Source of the DNA: Pollenia angustigena
Lineage: Eukaryota > Arthropoda > Insecta > Diptera > Polleniidae
Length of the DNA stretch: 64,000 nucleotides
Reading direction: 5' to 3'
NCBI GenBank assembly: GCA_930367215.1
Contig: OV884059.1
Coordinates: 8,022,945-8,086,944, forward strand
Shown: positions 47,300-64,000 of the stretch, piece after piece
How positions within the stretch are numbered: the stretch's first letter is position 1
Layout: each line of letters starts with the position of its first letter
The notes under the pieces: model-generated
The model's input: only the letters and a program-made list of their open reading frames with translations
Databases searched by the model: none
What the model was told of the DNA's origin: nothing
Made by a program: the position numbers and the translations under genes

Positions 47300-47845
47300 T
47301 AAATTTTCAAGTAACCGGTTCTAAAAATTTAGTTTTACTTAAAAACTTTAATCCTTATCACCTTGCCACTATCTTTCAAAAAATCGGTTTTTATTCGATT
47401 AATTTTATAGTTACCGGTTTTTACACTGGTTGTTAATGTCATGTAAATATTTGTACTAGTCAAAATTAAAAATTTTGATTCGTCGAATTGCTTACTAAAC
47501 AAATGAATTTAAATTTAACTAACTAGTTTGAAAAACCGAATAAAAACTTTAATGCTTAAATTAGTTGGAAAAAGTTTTTTGTAACCGGTTATAAAAATCA
47601 GTCATTAATGGCATGTTTATATAAAATCAGAAAGAAAATAAAAACTTTAAAACAAAATCTCTACGATTAATCGAATAAGCTTCAATCGTGCTCGATTAAT
47701 CGATTTTATAGACAATTTAAATTGAAAACTTTGTTTTGTTGTATTACTTGAATTTTGTAATGTTTTAAAGTTTTGAGTTTTTCGAATAATCGGTGTTTTA
47801 TTCTAAAATCTTCTATGTAACCGGTTACAATAACCGGTTCTCAAA
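47300..47845. promoter_or_regulatory. Cluster of AACCGGTT palindromes, possible Grainyhead-type enhancer or degenerate repeat
   Basis: Perfect AACCGGTT at 47313-47320, 47583-47590, 47819-47826 and 47832-47839, plus a 7/8 match at 47412-47419, in otherwise ~75-80% A/T sequence. AACCGGTT is the consensus of Grainyhead, an epithelial transcription factor. Units of TTCGAATAA(A)...AACCGGTT also suggest an eroded tandem repeat. It lies ~1 kb upstream of the first visible exon of the host gene. Confidence 0.4.
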
Positions 47846-47849
47846 CAAA

Positions 47850-48815
47850 AATTTACTACAGGAAGTTAATTGTTAGTAACAAAATACTGTGTTAAATATT
47901 TGAGTACATAATAGTTTGTTTTGAGGACTGAAAATGTTCCTTCTGGTTAAATACCCTTAATTTTTGCCAGTCTCCTTTTCCTTCTTCTGCCTTTCATTTA
48001 ACGTTGATATGTTGATTACTACGTGCGGGCATTATTAAAACTTTTGTTTTTGGTGAAAATAATCATAAATGTCTGTTATCTGCAATTTTAACTTAATTTC
48101 AGTATTTACTTTTTACTTATGAAACTCTTGGAAAACCTTAAGAATAAAACGATAATTACTTAGTATCTTGATAACAAAAGAAGACAACTTCAAATATCAT
48201 GCTTAACTTTTTTTACTTTTCTTTTGTGTTAAAAATTCCTCCAAAACAGCTGCATTCAAATTCCTAAATAAAATATATTCCCTTAATGCACGCAGACGTG
48301 AAAATCACGCGAATTGCTTAATTACTTTGTTTGCTATTGTATTGTAAAGTATACTAGACATTTATACATTTCCCTTACCCTTAAAGTATGCAATACTTTT
48401 AAATATTACAAACTTTGTAGGAAGTGTAGAAAAAGTTTTAAGAACTTGATTTTTTGTTGCAATTGTCTAGGGGGTTGTAAAGTGTTTTTACTTTCTTAGA
48501 AAAAGAAAAAGGAAATGTAAAGACGTTAAAACTTGAGCGTGTTGGGATTTTGTGTTGAAATCCATAAATTTTTAATTTGTCACGACAAGGAATTTCGAAA
48601 CAAAATAATACAAATTGTTATGAATTAAAAGAATTTAAAAGGTTCTTAAGCATTGTTCTTAAAAACTATTAAAGTTATTAAGTCAATTTTTTAAACTAAA
48701 GCATACTAGTAGGCATAAAGAAACCCTTAATATAAAGCCTACTTTTAGGATAAGTAAAATGGTGTTTTAAAAAATTTTTTACAAATTTTCTTTTGTTTTT
48801 ACTTTTTATTTCCAG
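47850..48815 (+). other. Non-coding DNA ending in a splice acceptor
   Basis: Presumed 5' intron of the PLEKHH-like gene; ends in a T-rich tract and TTTCCAG at 48809-48815. No coding sequence recognised. Confidence 0.6.

Positions 48816-64000
<15,185 letters not shown>

Overview
The window is AT-rich, repeat-dense nuclear DNA of a higher fly. Three things support this. Introns are short (61-134 bp) with GTAAGT donors where they are not enlarged by repeats. The one host gene is a PH-PH-MyTH4 protein of the type insects share with vertebrate PLEKHH1/2 and nematode MAX-1. The repeats (mariner, hAT, Penelope-like, RTE-like, tRNA-derived SINEs, ATGT/CATA microsatellite) are a typical dipteran mix. 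A calyptrate such as a blow fly or house-fly relative is my best guess; the species is not determinable from this.

Host gene: the only convincing host coding sequence is on the + strand from 48816 to the right edge. Nine exons join in consistent phase to 1001 codons: a Gln-rich N-terminal part with a coiled coil, Ser-rich linkers, two PH domains, and most of a MyTH4 domain cut by the window end. The true start lies upstream of 48816 and the rest of MyTH4 plus the expected FERM domain lies beyond 64000. I believe it corresponds to Drosophila kramer (kmr), but the name rests on memory. No exon was recognised in 1-48815, which is either a very long 5' intron of the same gene or intergenic DNA.

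Layout: 1-2280 AT-rich sequence with a 313-bp duplication. 2640-8540 a degenerate ~125-130 bp tandem array broken by a mariner, several MITEs and other insertions. 8600-13720 hairpin-ended interspersed repeats in opposite orientations around a second tandem array built on an 18-bp palindrome. 14156-16359 a hAT-type element with a perfect 8-bp target-site duplication (TSD), itself filled with nested elements. 17590-18470 a MITE and a relative of the palindromic array. 20434-23341 a second hAT-type element. 24832-26470 a deleted mariner and an unassigned GC-richer block. 27875-31110 two SINEs, a Penelope-like GIY-YIG endonuclease fragment and a mariner fragment. 33500-41400 MITEs, a strong 91-nt hairpin and a GTGGGCGTGGC tandem array. 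43440-44440 a LINE RNase H fragment carrying a MITE. 47200-47850 a cluster of AACCGGTT sites. 48816-64000 the host gene, whose two large introns (52079-55591 and 57240-63637) hold mariner, LINE and MITE debris.

No transposable element here looks autonomous: every recognised transposase, reverse transcriptase or RNase H fragment is deleted, frameshifted or interrupted. The chief value is the nesting order of the repeats and several apparently undescribed small repeat families.
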